64,000 bases of DNA from Eutreptiella sp. 'Long Island Sound 2002' (GCA_964036045.1 OZ038381.1:108753367-108817366), one strand, 5' to 3'; positions 31,769 through 44,017 are shown, counted from the stretch's first letter. Numbers and translations: made by a program. Notes: generated by a model not told the origin, from the letters alone.

Positions 31769-32058
31769 GAGACGCAGAAAAGCTTTGCGAATGCCCAACT
31801 CTCCTCATTGCTGAAAGTGAGTTGGAGCGGTGTCAAGCATTGGCACGCGCCGACTGGCCCCTGACGCCGGTTCCGATCCAAGTAGGTGGTGGTGGTGGTG
31901 CACTCAGTCGCAGAGAGGCGCCCCATGGTTCCCGCTGGCGTTGCCGCTGTGACGAACAGGAGAGGGCTGCGCGCTTGAAGAGGGGAGGCGTCTTACGTCC
32001 CGCTAGACCTGACTGGTGGCCCCCAACAAACGGTGCCGGTCAGCACCAGGAAGGCTGA
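31769..32058 (+). pseudogene. Unidentified gene, part 2 (left arm, beyond the LTR element)
   Basis: If the LTR element and one CCGGG target copy are ignored, the frame of 26984-27485 continues here without a stop for 96 more codons to TGA 32056-32058. The tail has a Gly run from (GGT)n (VGGGGGA at about 31882-31905) and Arg/Cys-rich sequence (RWRCRCDEQERAARLKRGG). Continuity over the insertion is the strongest sign that this was a real coding sequence. Confidence 0.55.
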
Positions 32059-32410
32059 TCGCTACTAGTCCGACGTACGTGTCATGCCGGGAGCGTGGGC
32101 CCCCGTGCTTGCGCACGTCCCCTCCTTTGGGCGGAACCCTAGGGGTTCACCGGACTTGCTGGCGTATCCTGTTCCCAATGCATGCATGCATGTTCTTGGT
32201 ACTGGGGTTCCGAGGTGCTTGGGTGTCGCACGCTCCGCCTCGAGTCCCAAAGCAGCGCAGGCCTTAGGATGCAGCTTCACCCCCGGTCTCCGGATCTCGC
32301 TTGGCCAGGTCACCTGCATGGCACGGGCTACCTCAGTGCCCGGGCTATGGACACTGGGTTTCCTATTGTTGTGTGGTGTTTGTGTTTGGGTGTGGGTTCT
32401 GCGGTGACTC

Positions 32411-32646
32411 CGCCACTCCTGGCTGGCGTCTAGGGCGCGTGTGTTTGGGCTCGGGTTTTGGTTTTGCCCCGCCATTTCTGGCTGGGCTTCGTGCTGCGCG
32501 CGTTTGAGGTCGGGTTCCGCGGTACCCCCGCCACTCTTGGCTGGGGTCTAGGGCGTGTATGCTTGGATACGGGTTTTGGCTGCGCTCCGCCATTCCTGTC
32601 TGGGGTTCGTGGTGCGTATGTGTTGGTTTGGGTTTTTCCTACACCC
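32411..32646. repeat. 59-bp minisatellite, four copies (left arm)
   Basis: The unit begins CGCCAYTCCTGGCTGGGG. Copies start at 32411, 32470, 32529 and 32588, with 15-25% divergence between units. Open frames on both strands here are by-products of the repeat. Confidence 0.85.
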
Positions 32647-33774
32647 TGCTTTTCTGGTTGAGGTGTTGGGGCGTGTGCCCTCTTGCGCGTGGCCCGTCTG
32701 TTTTCCGCCACCCCTTGTTGGGGCTGCCTGTGGCGTGTGGTTGTGCGGGGGTCGCCGTGGGCAGGGTTTCTCCCCCCCCTTCTTTTTTTCTTCTGGCTGC
32801 GGGGGGGGGTGTGTGGTTCTCGGTCGTGTCTTGGCTCTGTGGTGTTCGCCGCCGCCTGTCCCGGGCATGGGCCCCTTGGTTTCCGTCCCGCCTTCCCCTT
32901 TCGTTTGTGTTGCGTCTGTTTCCTTTTTTTTTTGTGGCCGGTGGCCCGCCATTTCTGCGGTGGGCTGTGCGCCGGTGTGTCCAGGGTGCCCTTTCCTCCG
33001 GCCCTTCGGCGGTCGTGTGGTCGTAGTGGGCCGCTGCTCTTGGCTGGGTGTCGCCGGGTTCGGAAGGGTGGTCCTCCGGTTTTCTTTCGGGGGGCCGCGT
33101 GGGTGTCTCCTTTGTAGTTGCCTGGCTGGGGGGGGTTGGCCGCGTCTTGTGGAGTGGGTGTGCGGCTACGCGGTTGTGTGACTGTCTCTCGACCCCCCCT
33201 TCTTTTTTCCGGTGGGCGCGCGTTCGTGGTTGGGCGGGGGTTCCTCCCTTCCGTTTTTTTTGTTTTCTTCTTTTTGAGGGGGTTTGTTTGTTCCTCCCTT
33301 TGCCTTCCCTGGGCTGGTGCACGCACTGGTCGCCATTCGGTGTGCCTCACTGGGTTGCTGTGGGTGCTGCAGTTGGCTGCGGGCCGTGTTGCAGCCCAAT
33401 GGGTGGGGTTGGTTATGTACACGCTTGGCTGGCGGCCAGTCCTGTCGGGTTAGGTTCTGGCTTTGCCGGCTGGGCGGTTGCGTCAGCTGGTTCCGTCAGG
33501 TCTTGGGTTAAAGGGGGGTGGGGTTGTCCGTGTCCCCCCGCCTAATGCGGTGCGGTTGTAACTTTCTGGTGGCGGTTTGTGCGGGCGGGCCGCCGCCGTC
33601 CAGGGGGGGGTTTACTGATGGGCATGCGGTGGCCTCTAGCCTGTGCGTGGCGGGCTGGTGTGGCCTTGTCCCACGGTTGTGGGCGCGTTTCCTTCCTTTC
33701 CGGGTTGTGACGCGGTTTGCTCGGGTTAGACCAACAGTTAGTATCCCTTGCTTTGGTACTGTGGCGTGCTTTGG

Positions 33775-34065
33775 CGCGCCGTGCTGTGCTGTGCTGTGCT
33801 TTGCCGTGCTGTGCGGTGGTGGTCTGTGCTGTGTTGCGGTGCGCTCTGCTCTGTTGTGCCATGCCACGCCGTCTCTTGCCGTGGTGTGTCTTGCCGTGCT
33901 GTGGCGGGCTGTGCCGTGCTGTGCCGTGCTGCGCTGTGTTGTGCTGTAGTGTTTCGTGTCGTGGGCGGCCTTGGCGTGGTGCGTTGCACGGCGGTGGGCT
34001 GCGGTGCGGTATGCCGTGTTTCCTCGTGTTGTGCTGTGCTTCGCTGTGCTGTGGTGTGTGGTGGG
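33775..34065. repeat. Degenerate 5-bp satellite, TGCTG/TGCCG type (left arm)
   Basis: About 290 bp built from GTGCT, GTGCC and GTGTT pentamers, almost free of A on the + strand. It produces long Cys/Val/Leu or Thr/Ala/Gln/His-rich open frames (up to 479 codons across the centre) that I do not regard as genes. Confidence 0.85.
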
Positions 34066-34376
34066 CCCTCTTCACTGCCGTTCCGGCGTGGGATGGGGTC
34101 GGCGCTGGTTAGACGGGCCTGCTCTGTGGTGTGGGACGCTGACCGAGGTGATGTGGCTGGCTGGTGGCCGGCGGGCGCGGTTCGGTGTGGTGTGGCTCGT
34201 TGGGCCTGCATTGCGGGGGTCCAGGTGGGTCTCTGGGCCCGTGGGTCAGGTGGGTGTCCGCGGGGTTGCCCTCCCTGGGGGCCTGTGCCTTGGTTTTGTG
34301 TCCTCTGGGGGTCCTGTCCCTCTGCCTTCTTGCCTTCCCCCGTCTTGGCTGCCGCGGCCGTGTCCCCCTCCTCCTC

Positions 34377-34919
34377 TGGTGCCTATGCCGTTGCCTGTGT
34401 GGTTGCCGTTGCTGTTGCCGGAGTCGTCGCCTGGCGGTTAGGGTATGGTGTTCGGCTGCGCGGTGTTTTCGTCGCCCCCCCTTGCGGTTGTAGCCCCTTC
34501 TCCCTGTGTGGGTGTACCCTCCTTCCCCTGAGCGGGGTCTTGTGGCCGGTGGGCGCAACCCGGTGCGGTTTGTGCGGTGCCCGGTGCGTGTTGCGGCAGC
34601 GCGTCATGCCGGGCGTGCGCCTCTGGGGGTCGTGCGGTGTTAACTGGGGGCGCGGCGGTGCTGGTCTGTCCGTTGTGGCGTGCCCTTCCTGCATGTGCGC
34701 CCTGGTCCCCGTTGTCGCGCCCTCTCCCCCAGTGCCACAGCCCGTGGCCTTTCCTTTTCCTGGCCTGTTGGTGGTTTCCTGCCCCCGTGTTGCGTTGCCC
34801 TGGTGCCCTGTCCCTGTGGGCGCCTGCCTGCTACCTTGGGCCTCTCCTCCCCCCCGTGCCGCGGGCCTTCCCTTTGCCCTTTCCCTTCCTGGTGTGGTGG
34901 TGGAGGGGGAGGGGGTGTG
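34377..34919. other. Palindrome spacer (543 bp)
   Basis: Unpaired sequence between the arms. It is GC-rich and very poor in A on the + strand, like the adjoining inner left arm, so it is the natural continuation of the duplicated unit. The right edge is a purine run (GGTGGAGGGGGAGGGGG). Long open frames cross it on both strands, but they have the composition of the repeats and no motif. Confidence 0.9.
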
Positions 34920-35230
34920 GAGGAGGAGGGGGACACGGCCGCGGCAGCCAAGACGGGGGAAGGCAAGAAGGCAGAGGGACAGGACCCCCAGAGGACACAA
35001 AACCAAGGCACAGGCCCCCAGGGAGGGCAACCCCGCGGACACCCACCTGACCCACGGGCCCAGAGACCCACCCGGACCCCCGCAATGCAGGCCCAACGAG
35101 CCACACCACACCGAACCGCGCCCGCCGGCCACCAGCCAGCCACATCACCTCGGTCAGCGTCCCACACCACAAAGCAGGCCCGTCTAACCAGCGCCGACCC
35201 CATCCCACGCCGGGACGGCAGTGAAGAGGG

Positions 35231-35521
35231 CCCACCACACACCACAGCACAGCGAAGCACAGCACAACACGAGGAAACACGGCATACCGCACCGCAGCCC
35301 ACCGCCGTGCAACGCACCACGCCAAGGCCGCCCACGACACGAAACACTACAGCACAACACAGCGCAGCACGGCACAGCACGGCACAGCCCGCCACAGCAC
35401 GGCAAGACACACCACGGCAAGAGACGGCGTGGCATGGCACAACAGAGCAGAGCGCACCGCAACACAGCACAGACCACCACCGCACAGCACGGCAAAGCAC
35501 AGCACAGCACAGCACGGCGCG
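35231..35521. repeat. Degenerate 5-bp satellite (right arm)
   Basis: Mirror copy of 33775-34065, reading CAGCA/CGGCA on the + strand. Confidence 0.85.
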
Positions 35522-36649
35522 CCAAAGCACGCCACAGTACCAAAGCAAGGGATACTAACTGTTGGTCTAACCCGAGCAAACCGCGTCACAACCCGGAAAG
35601 GAAGGAAACGCGCCCACAACCGTGGGACAAGGCCACACCAGCCCGCCACGCACAGGCTAGAGGCCACCGCATGCCCATCAGTAAACCCCCCCCTGGACGG
35701 CTGCGGCCCGCCCGCACAAACTGCCACCAGAAAGTTACAACCGCACCGCATTAGGCGGGGGGACACGGACAACCCCACCCCCCTTTAACCCAAGACCTGA
35801 CGGAACCAGCTGGCGCAACCGCCCAGCCGGCAAAGCCAGAACCTAACCCGACAGGACTGGCCGCCAGCCAAGCGTGTACATAACCAACCCCACCCATTGG
35901 GCTGCAACACGGCCCGCAGCCAACTGCAGCACCCACAGCAACCCAGTGAGGCACACCGAATGGCGACCAGTGCGTGCACCAGCCCAGGGAAGGCAAAGGG
36001 AGGAACAAACAAACCCCCTCAAAAAGAAGAAAACAAAAAAAACGGAAGGGAGGAACCCCCGCCCAACCACGAACGCGCGCCCACCGGAAAAAAGAAGGGG
36101 GGGTCGAGAGACAGTCACACAACCGCGTAGCCGCACACCCACTCCACAAGACGCGGCCAACCCCCCCCAGCCAGGCAACTACAAAGGAGACACCCACGCG
36201 GCCCCCCGAAAGAAAACCGGAGGACCACCCTTCCGAACCCGGCGACACCCAGCCAAGAGCAGCGGCCCACTACGACCACACGACCGCCGAAGGGCCGGAG
36301 GAAAGGGCACCCTGGACACACTGGCGCACAGCCCACCGCAGAAATGGCGGGCCACCGGCCACAAAAAAAAAAGGAAACAGACGCAACACAAACGAAAGGG
36401 GAAGGCGGGACGGAAACCAAGGGGCCCATGCCCGGGACAGGCGGCGGCGAACACCACAGAGCCAAGACACGACCGAGAACCACACACCCCCCCCCGCAGC
36501 CAGAAGAAAAAAAGAAGGGGGGGGAGAAACCCCGCCCACGGCGACCCCCGCACAACCACACGCCACAGGCAGCCCCAACAAGGGGTGGCGGAAAACAGAC
36601 GGGCCACGCGCAAGAGGGCACACGCCCCAACACCTCAACCAGAAAAGCA

Positions 36650-36885
36650 GGGTGTAGGAAAAACCCAAACCAACACATACGCACCACTAACCCCAGACAG
36701 GAATGGCGGAGCGCAGCCAAAACCCGTATCCAAGCATACACGCCCTAGACCCCAGCCAAGAGTGGCGGGGGTACCGCGGAACCCGACCTCAAACGCGCGC
36801 AGCACGAAGCCCAGCCAGAAATGGCGGGGCAAAACCAAAACCCGAGCCCAAACACACGCGCCCTAGACGCCAGCCAGGAGTGGCG
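36650..36885. repeat. 59-bp minisatellite, four copies (right arm)
   Basis: Mirror copy of 32411-32646. Confidence 0.85.
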
Positions 36886-37237
36886 GAGTCACCGCAGAAC
36901 CCACACCCAAACACAAACACCACACAACAATAGGAAACCCAGTGTCCATAGCCCGGGCACTGAGGTAGCCCGTGCCATGCAGGTGACCTGGCCAAGCGAG
37001 ATCCGGAGACCGGGGGTGAAGCTGCATCCTAAGGCCTGCGCTGTTTTGGGACTCGAGGCGGAGCGTGCGACACCCAAGCACCTCGGAACCCCAGTACCAA
37101 GAACATGCATGCATGCATTGGGAACAGGATACGCCAGCAAGTCCGGTGAACCCCTAGGGTTCCGCCCAAAGGAGGGGACGTGCGCAAGCACGGGGGCCCG
37201 TGCTCCCGGCATGACACGTACGTCGGACTAGTAGCGA

Positions 37238-37527
37238 TCAGCCTTCCTGGTGCTGACCGGCACCGTTTGTTGGGGGCCACCAGTCAGGTCTAGCGGGACG
37301 TAAGACGCCTCCCCTCTTCAAGCGCGCAGCCCTCTCCTGTTCGTCACAGCGGCAACGCCAGCGGGACCCATGGGGCGCCTCTCTGCGACTGAGTGCACCA
37401 CCACCACCACCTACTTGGATCGGAACCGGCGTCAGGGGCCAGTCGGCGCGTGCCAATGCTTGACACCGCTCCAACTCACTTTCAGCAATGAGGAGAGTTG
37501 GGCATTCGCAAAGCTTTTCTGCGTCTC
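37238..37527 (-). pseudogene. Unidentified gene, part 2 (right arm copy)
   Basis: Mirror copy of 31769-32058, nearly identical, again in frame with part 1 across the LTR element (target copies CCCGG at 37528-37532 and 41812-41816). Confidence 0.55.
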
Positions 37528-37532
37528 CCCGG

Positions 37533-38148
37533 AGTCATATAGACGGGTCGTAGAACACATGTATATGCAAGTGCAAGAAGGAATGAGGTATAGTGGACAT
37601 ACATAATAGGCGGCCCAGGAGAGATACATAGAACACAGTCACATGTGTTATGAGTAATGTGGTAAACCTGAGACTATGAATACCTTGGGTGTTCAATGGT
37701 GTGCTTTTCTGGGAATCAGGGAACCCAATGCATAGTGTATGGTACCTCACTGACTGGAGTGAGGTAGATATAGGATGAGTGGGAGAAGATAAGGCAAACC
37801 CATACATGCATAGTAAAATAGGCATACGCTGTGTGTGTATAGTACAGTGACCGGTGCATCTTGAATAATGGTGAATATGTGTTGTACACAGTGGTACAGC
37901 ATATCCAGACAGGTGCGCGTGCGCGTCAGTGCCATTGAAGTGTTGCAGAAATTGATATCAGCATATGCAAGGGACACTGTTGTTATGTGTTTCTGTGCTA
38001 CACAACCTTTGTTAAAAGAATGATGTTGCGATTGCTTTCTTGCCTACTCTGGTCATGGGTCCGGAGGGTATTGTTATTGTTTTGTTTTGAGTTAAAATTT
38101 TTAAGGCATGATAAAGCAAATAGGGTTTTTAGAGCCCATAATTTAACT
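37533..38148 (+). repeat. 5' LTR of the right-arm element
   Basis: 616 bp, AGTCATATAG ... ATTTAACT, directly followed by the PBS. Confidence 0.9.
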
Positions 38149-38625
38149 GGTAGCAGAAAGGTCAAAGGCGAAAAGAAATATTCACTTAGAGAGAGTCAGT
38201 GGTAGTGTCGTCGCAGTCGAAGATAACAGTGTCTGATACGTCGTAAAATATGGCAAGACACAATAACGAGTTTTTGTCAGTCAGACCGAGGACTGAGGAA
38301 CGATTGTAAGCCGCAAACCACAATGAAAATAAACAGCCAGAACAATTCGAGTTTTAGGGCACCTGTAACAGTTCACTGTTGGTAACTGTTGGTAACATTA
38401 GGTAGAGGTACCGGACTCGTGTCAGTGGGTGAGTTAGCAATTGCTTGGTTCATTCTGCCGCATGTATTTGGATTCTCTCGTGAAGATCTTAAGATGCGGT
38501 GCCCAACTTTCAAGGAAACTACAGAGAAGCAAGACGACCTTCTCACTTAGTTGGGTGACATAGATCTACTAGTACCTTGTCAGCATGACTTAGAAGTATG
38601 ACCACCACGCTCATGGCGCGTATGG

Positions 38626-38943
38626 TTGGAGAGAGCGTCAGCACAAGTTCTGCACAGGCCTTGCAACGTTTTCACGAACTCCTACGGTCTTATTGGCTCT
38701 GACGAGTCGACCAACTCATTTGGTATTTCAAGTGATTCTTTTGACCCCAATGAGTCTTTCGATGACATTCCCAGCGAAATGAGGTCGTATGACGTCTGTG
38801 CCGCTATCTCCTGCAGTGTAAGCCCTGAGTGTTCGTATTACTCCACTAGGGAACAACTGTCTCTCCTCGCTGCCTGTTCCTCCGCTGGAGCTTCCGGTGA
38901 TGCCGCCAAGACTCCCGAGCCCGCCTACAATGGGACTTTATAG
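38626..38943 (+). CDS. Small open frame in the right-arm LTR element
   Basis: Exact mirror copy of the 105-codon frame at 30353-30670. Function unknown; it starts at a TTG. Confidence 0.25.
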   Translation: MERASAQVLHRPCNVFTNSYGLIGSDESTNSFGISSDSFDPNESFDDIPSEMRSYDVCAAISCSVSPECSYYSTREQLSLLAACSSAGASGDAAKTPEPAYNGTL

Positions 38944-39031
38944 GAGTTTCAGATGTGCACTCCGAAGGTGGTCCAAAAAGATCAAATGCAGTTACGGTGT
39001 GAGCTGTGTTAACCACAGTGTCGTTCCTAGC

Positions 39032-39244
39032 AACCTTTACCATGAGCTGTAACAGCAACTACAGCACTGACAGCTCCATGAGCATCCCATACAGGACAGC
39101 ACAACTTTTACCATGAGCTGTAACAGCAACTACAGCACTGACAGCTCCATGAGCATCCCATACAGGACAGCACAACTTCTACCATGAGCTGTAACAGCAA
39201 CTACAGCACTGAAAGCTCCATGAACATCCCAGACAGGACAGCAC
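39032..39244. repeat. 71-bp tandem repeat, three copies (right arm)
   Basis: Mirror copy of 30052-30264. Confidence 0.9.
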
Positions 39245-41194
39245 TGTTGCCAACCAAACAGGACAGTAAAATGGCACAGACCTGTTTCAGACAAGACCAC
39301 AAGACTGCCAACGACAGATATCAGTGGACCCAGCGTCAGAAACAGGAAGAAGACACTCCTGATATGAAGAAAGCAAAACTGCAGTGAAACAGTGGCAGTG
39401 GTACATGGCCACAATTACCAGAAAGGAGTCACAGCCCCACAGGACTGTACTGTTATGGACCAAATGTGGAGGGCAGTTAGCAGCACAGTGGGTGGTATAT
39501 TCAGAGGGGTAACCATACTTCCTGAAGCAACCCCTCTGAGCGAAGTATGTTCATGTTGCTGAGAGCTGCTCACTTCCCCCAGCAGTCTGTTGCTTGCTGG
39601 GTGTTATATAGTAAGAGAGGTAACCACGTGTTGTAGGCTCTCTGAAGTCACACACCAGCTGCAGCGGCAGACTGTAAAGTGTCAATATTACCAAGTTTGG
39701 TTAGTCGACAACTAAGATTGGTACATGATTGAAGTACATGTGTTTACTGAACTCTGAAGATTCTAGTGGTACACTAGATACTGAGAGTACAGTGTACATT
39801 GATGTTACTGGTTCTATCTCTCTTCTGTTTCTTCCAAAGGTTGAACTTCGGTTCTACTTTGCCTATCAATGTCTACAGGTGTTAACGCTTCTGCCCTAAG
39901 CCTGTCAATAAGGTGTCTAGGCTAAGCCAGAGCTTAGTCAAGGGGAAGAGAGAAGAACCTAAGACAAGCCGAGTGAAACCTGAGCCATGCTTTTCTTTGA
40001 AGTTGACCGCTGTATTCCACACAGGGTAGTAAAAGAAATCCAGCTCAGGTGTTGTCATTGTTGTCATAGTGTGTGACTCCTCTCCTGCATAGAGCCCGCC
40101 AGCACTCACCACTCACAGTAGTTACTGGGTTTGAGCGAGGGGGGGGGGGGTGGGCACAGCACCACAACGCCATGGCCTTGCGGTGACACCACAAGAGGCT
40201 CAAACACTCTGACGCTACGGCCTTGGGGTGATACCACATATGACACATAGTGATATCTCAGAGAGTATTGTATATTTTCAGAGCAGTTTCTGGTTAAATG
40301 GGTGTTATAGTAAGGCAGGAAACGTTTCAAGTATGCTCCCAAAGTGACACACCTATTGTACATACTGGTTAACTGTCTCACATCACAGTGAGTGATAAGT
40401 CCACACTACAGTAATACTCCTGTGAAAGCCTGCGCCCGAGTAGCAGTTATTACACTAGTGGTTGGGAGTATATATAATGAGTCCCAGGGTACCATATCCT
40501 GAGGTATGTTGACTATGTACCCTTCATGACTTGAATTACCCATGGTTAGCAGCAATACTGCCCAGACAGAATAGAGCCTCACCTGTGTGGAAGCAGGTAG
40601 GGTATTTCTGCAGGGCAGGGAACAGGGAGTGTCAGTGATAGCTTAAAGGTGCCATACCAGTTTTCAGAGCCAAACTGAATTCCTAAATATCCAGCTCAAC
40701 AGAGCCTCAGAAAAGCCAAGACTCAGGCAGTGTTTGTTTGTTTATATTGCACTTGAGTTGTCAGTTTTTGTTTCTTCTGGTGTGTATGTACCGTCTCACC
40801 TTCACTTTGTGGAGATATATATGCTTATGCTGACTTTCTGTGGACCACGCAAGCTCAGTGTTTGTTTGTAAGTAGGAACTCAAGTTATTCAGTCAACTGT
40901 GATTGACAGAGCAGCTAACTGTCAGTCAGAACTCAGTTTTCAGCTATCTTCTTCCCGTTATCCATTGTCAGGACTTCTGTGCAGCAACAGCAGGATACCC
41001 CCTGACGATTTTAGTAAACAGTGTGCAACCATGCAGTGTTGTTTTTTTTTACAGTTTCAAGAAGACCCTGAAGTGCACATGTTTGCAGGGCATCTCCTTT
41101 TGTGCCAACAGGTATATGTTTATTGAACGCTCATTCCTCTGACCTGTTTCAAGGTGACAGAACCCGAGAATTCCAAGAGTTCAGTCAAGGGGGG

Positions 41195-41811
41195 AGTCAG
41201 ATAGACAGGTCGTGGAACACATGTATATGCAAGTGTAAGAAGGAATGAGGTATAGTGGACATACATAATAGGCGGCCCAGGAGAGATACATAGAACACAG
41301 TCACATGTGTTATGAGTAATGTGGTAAACCTGAGACTATGAATACCTTGGGTGTTCAATGGTGTGCTTTTCTGGGAATCAGGAAACCCAATGCATAGTGT
41401 ATGGTACCACACTGACTGGAGTGAGGTAGATATAGGATGACTGGGAGAAGATAAGGCAAACCCATACATGCATAGTAAAATAAGCATACGCTGTGTGTGT
41501 ATAGTACAGTGACCGGTGCTTCTTGAATAATGGTGAATATGTGTTGTACACAGTGGTACAGCATATCCAGACAGGTGCGCGTGCGCGTCAGTGCCATTGA
41601 AGTGTTGCAGAAATTGATATCAGCATATGCAAGGGACACTGTTGTTATGTGTTTCTGTGCTACACAGCCTTTGTTAAAAGAATGATCTTGCGATTGCTTT
41701 CTTGCCTACTCTGGTCATGGGTTCGGAGGGTATTGTTCATGTTTTGTTTTGAGTTTAAAAATTTTGTGGCATGATAAAGCAAATAGGGTTGTCAGAGCCC
41801 ATAATCTAACT
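41195..41811 (+). repeat. 3' LTR of the right-arm element
   Basis: 617 bp, AGTCAGATAG ... ATCTAACT, preceded by the PPT and followed by CCCGG. Confidence 0.9.
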
Positions 41812-44017
41812 CCCGGCAGAAGGAAATGGCAAGCACTCCATAACGTACCAGCGTTCGTGTCTCAATTGTATCAGAGGTGCCCTGGTTGACAAATGCACAT
41901 AACCTCTTCTTCTGGCTCAATAACAATACACGAGCTGGACCAGACCGGTCACCAAAGTATTCCACAACACAATACCATACACTTCCCCGTGCCCTTGCAT
42001 GCACAGCAAGTACCTCAGCCACTTGTCAAGGAGTGTGTTTCACCGAACTGGGTTTGGGTTGGCTTGCATCCACAATGAGTTGATGCACCACATCACTAGG
42101 GTTGCGCTTGGGTGTGTTCTTGTCTGCCTGGCTGGCAGCATCAGAAGCTAGTGCTTCAGAAGCACAATGCAGCACTGGACAAGGGTCTTGGCCACCCTTT
42201 CCGCCACATTCTGACTCAGCTGGGATGGTCAATGTGGTTGCATGTGGCAATGGAGTCACATCCACTGACGCGGCACTGCTCTGTGGAGAAAAGGGCTGTT
42301 GTTGCTGCAACAAATCTAATGATGGAGCACTACTTGTGCACTAGCGGAAAAAGGAGGCAGCCAATTGAACTTTAAGCCTTGCCTTTGTTCACTGCTACTA
42401 ACAGCCTGCGATGGTGCCATGTGTTGCATTACAATGTCTGGAGGAGCCTCCCCCGTGTTCTGTGCTGCAGTAGGCACGTCAGCTGGTGCAGGGGCCAAGG
42501 ATGGGCTAAGAGGGACTGCAGATTGGGGTGTCGCGGGCCAAAACCAGTTCGCATCACCTGCAGAGTTCTGAAATGTGAAGGACAACACACGGTGTGTGGC
42601 AGTGAGCTGCCGGAGGATACAATTCTAAGTGGGCTTTTGTCTTGCCACGGCTTCGCTACCTTGGAAGATCAGCTTCCCAAAGTAGCTTTGGTGTCGGGCG
42701 CCCTCCCATCATTCACATCGCCCGCGGTGCGAGGGCGTTTGCAAGGTTTTTCCTGTCCTTTTGCAATATTGACAAGTAAGAAACGGGTAGGCATGCGGGC
42801 CGTGTAGCGTTCCACATTGTTGCACGTTTTTGCAGCTAAGCAATCCTGACCACACCAACTAATCAACAATCGAGTAAGCGAGGCAGGCATTTCCACTTGG
42901 GCAATGTAGTTGTGGGATTCTACTGCTTTGGTATCAAACGGCCTTGCCACTCAGTTCTGCTATGTGCCCTGTAGTTCCAAATGACACAGCAATGCTTCAA
43001 TATGTGGCCAGCGCCACCAAGCCACCCAACGCTTGAGTTCCAGGTAACAACGCAAAAAAGATGTGCAACTTTTTTTCCTCCCGGATTCTGAAACGTTGGG
43101 TAGGCGATAATAGTCACGGAGGAACGCTGCTTGTTTGCTCGCCTCCCCACGTGCAATGACCAAAGTACGTTGGGAAGAGCGCAACCAATGTACCAAGCAA
43201 CCTGGGAAAACCTTCTCAACGAAGGCCTCAATCTCTTCATCTGTGCAGCCTTCCTTGCTCACAAATACGCGCACAGCAGTTTATCCCATCGGTTGTAGAT
43301 GTTGAATGTTGGATCATGGGACTTAATGAGCTCCAACCAGCTTAAAAACATTAATGAAAAGTCGCATCCAACGTGTTCGTAAGCATCAGAAACAAAGTGT
43401 ACAATAGATCTTGGCTCATCAGATCAAACAGTGTGCATCACATATTTGTATGCCTTGCCCTTCAGGAACGTGGCATCTTCCTCATGGTCATATCCTCTAG
43501 TTGAAATATCCAACATGCCAGCAATCATGAGTACTTGGGGGTCCATTAAGCTATACCCTGGCTCCTGCCTAACATACAATCCACAACCCTCAGGCATGTT
43601 GGGGGATTTGTCTTTGACATGCTCTGCCAAAAAGAATAAAGCATAGCTCGCCTTCTCCTCACTGGAGATTTTGGCCCTCTTCTTTTGATAACGAATGCGC
43701 GACAGATAGTTCTACATTGCATCTTGCTGCCGGGCGGTCTTACCGTAAAGAGGTACCGTCCTTTGTTTGGCTTCCTTGGCTTGTAAACCAGCTTTGTCAG
43801 CAAAAGGCTGAAAGAAGAAGTAGTCCAATGCCTCATTGCCCTTGACACTAGGGACCTCTGAGTGTGAATGGCCCGGCCAATCGCCCCCTCCGACGTATGG
43901 ATCAAACCTAGCAAGCATGGCTTGCTGATCTTCCCAAGACGGGATATGCAACATAGAAACGTCCACAGCCACCCAAAAGCGCAGTGGTTTATTTCTGTCT
44001 GAATCACCATCAATCCC
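41812..44017 (-). pseudogene. Unidentified gene, part 1 (right arm copy)
   Basis: Mirror copy of 25279-27485. It lacks the one-base indel near 25760, so the frame after MDPQ runs on to YKYVMHTV. It has its own lesions: TAC to TAG after the residues DAM (near 43710), and TTG to TAG near 42960. The UGA matching 26344 is shared by both arms. Neither arm has an uninterrupted frame. Confidence 0.5.

Larger units (their letters stand above)
23607..34376 (+). repeat. Left arm of a 22-kb palindrome (10,770 bp)
   Basis: Each base at position p pairs with its complement near 69296 minus p, so the arm is an inverted copy of 34920-45689. Homology starts at ACTACGCTTG and ends in GTCCCCCTCCTCCTC. Only one-base indels disturb the register, for example at a poly-C run near 29150 and near 25760. 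Substitutions are rare: I saw none to few per kb near the centre and up to about 2% in the outer 2 kb. Confidence 0.98.
32380..34376 (+). other. GC-rich, strand-asymmetric inner zone (left arm)
   Basis: The + strand is G/T/C-rich with very few A, including poly-G tracts near 32805, 33128 and 33602. The asymmetry continues through the spacer to about 34900 and is reversed in the right arm (34920-36916). No gene is recognised. G-quadruplex potential is high. Confidence 0.7.
37533..41811 (+). mobile_element. Non-autonomous LTR retrotransposon (right arm copy)
   Basis: This 4,279-bp mirror copy has 5' LTR 37533-38148, PBS TGGTAGCAGA 38148-38157, PPT AAGGGGGG 41187-41194, 3' LTR 41195-41811, and target duplication CCCGG at 37528-37532 and 41812-41816. 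Identical target copies in both arms show that it was copied by the inverted duplication and was not inserted twice. Confidence 0.9.

Noticed and set aside
32430-36866. Very long open frames on both strands near the palindrome centre (up to 479 codons)
   Set aside because: They follow from A-poor, GC-rich satellite sequence that lacks stop codons. The translations are low-complexity (Cys/Val/Leu or Thr/Ala/His/Gln) with no domain, and they are open on opposite strands at once.
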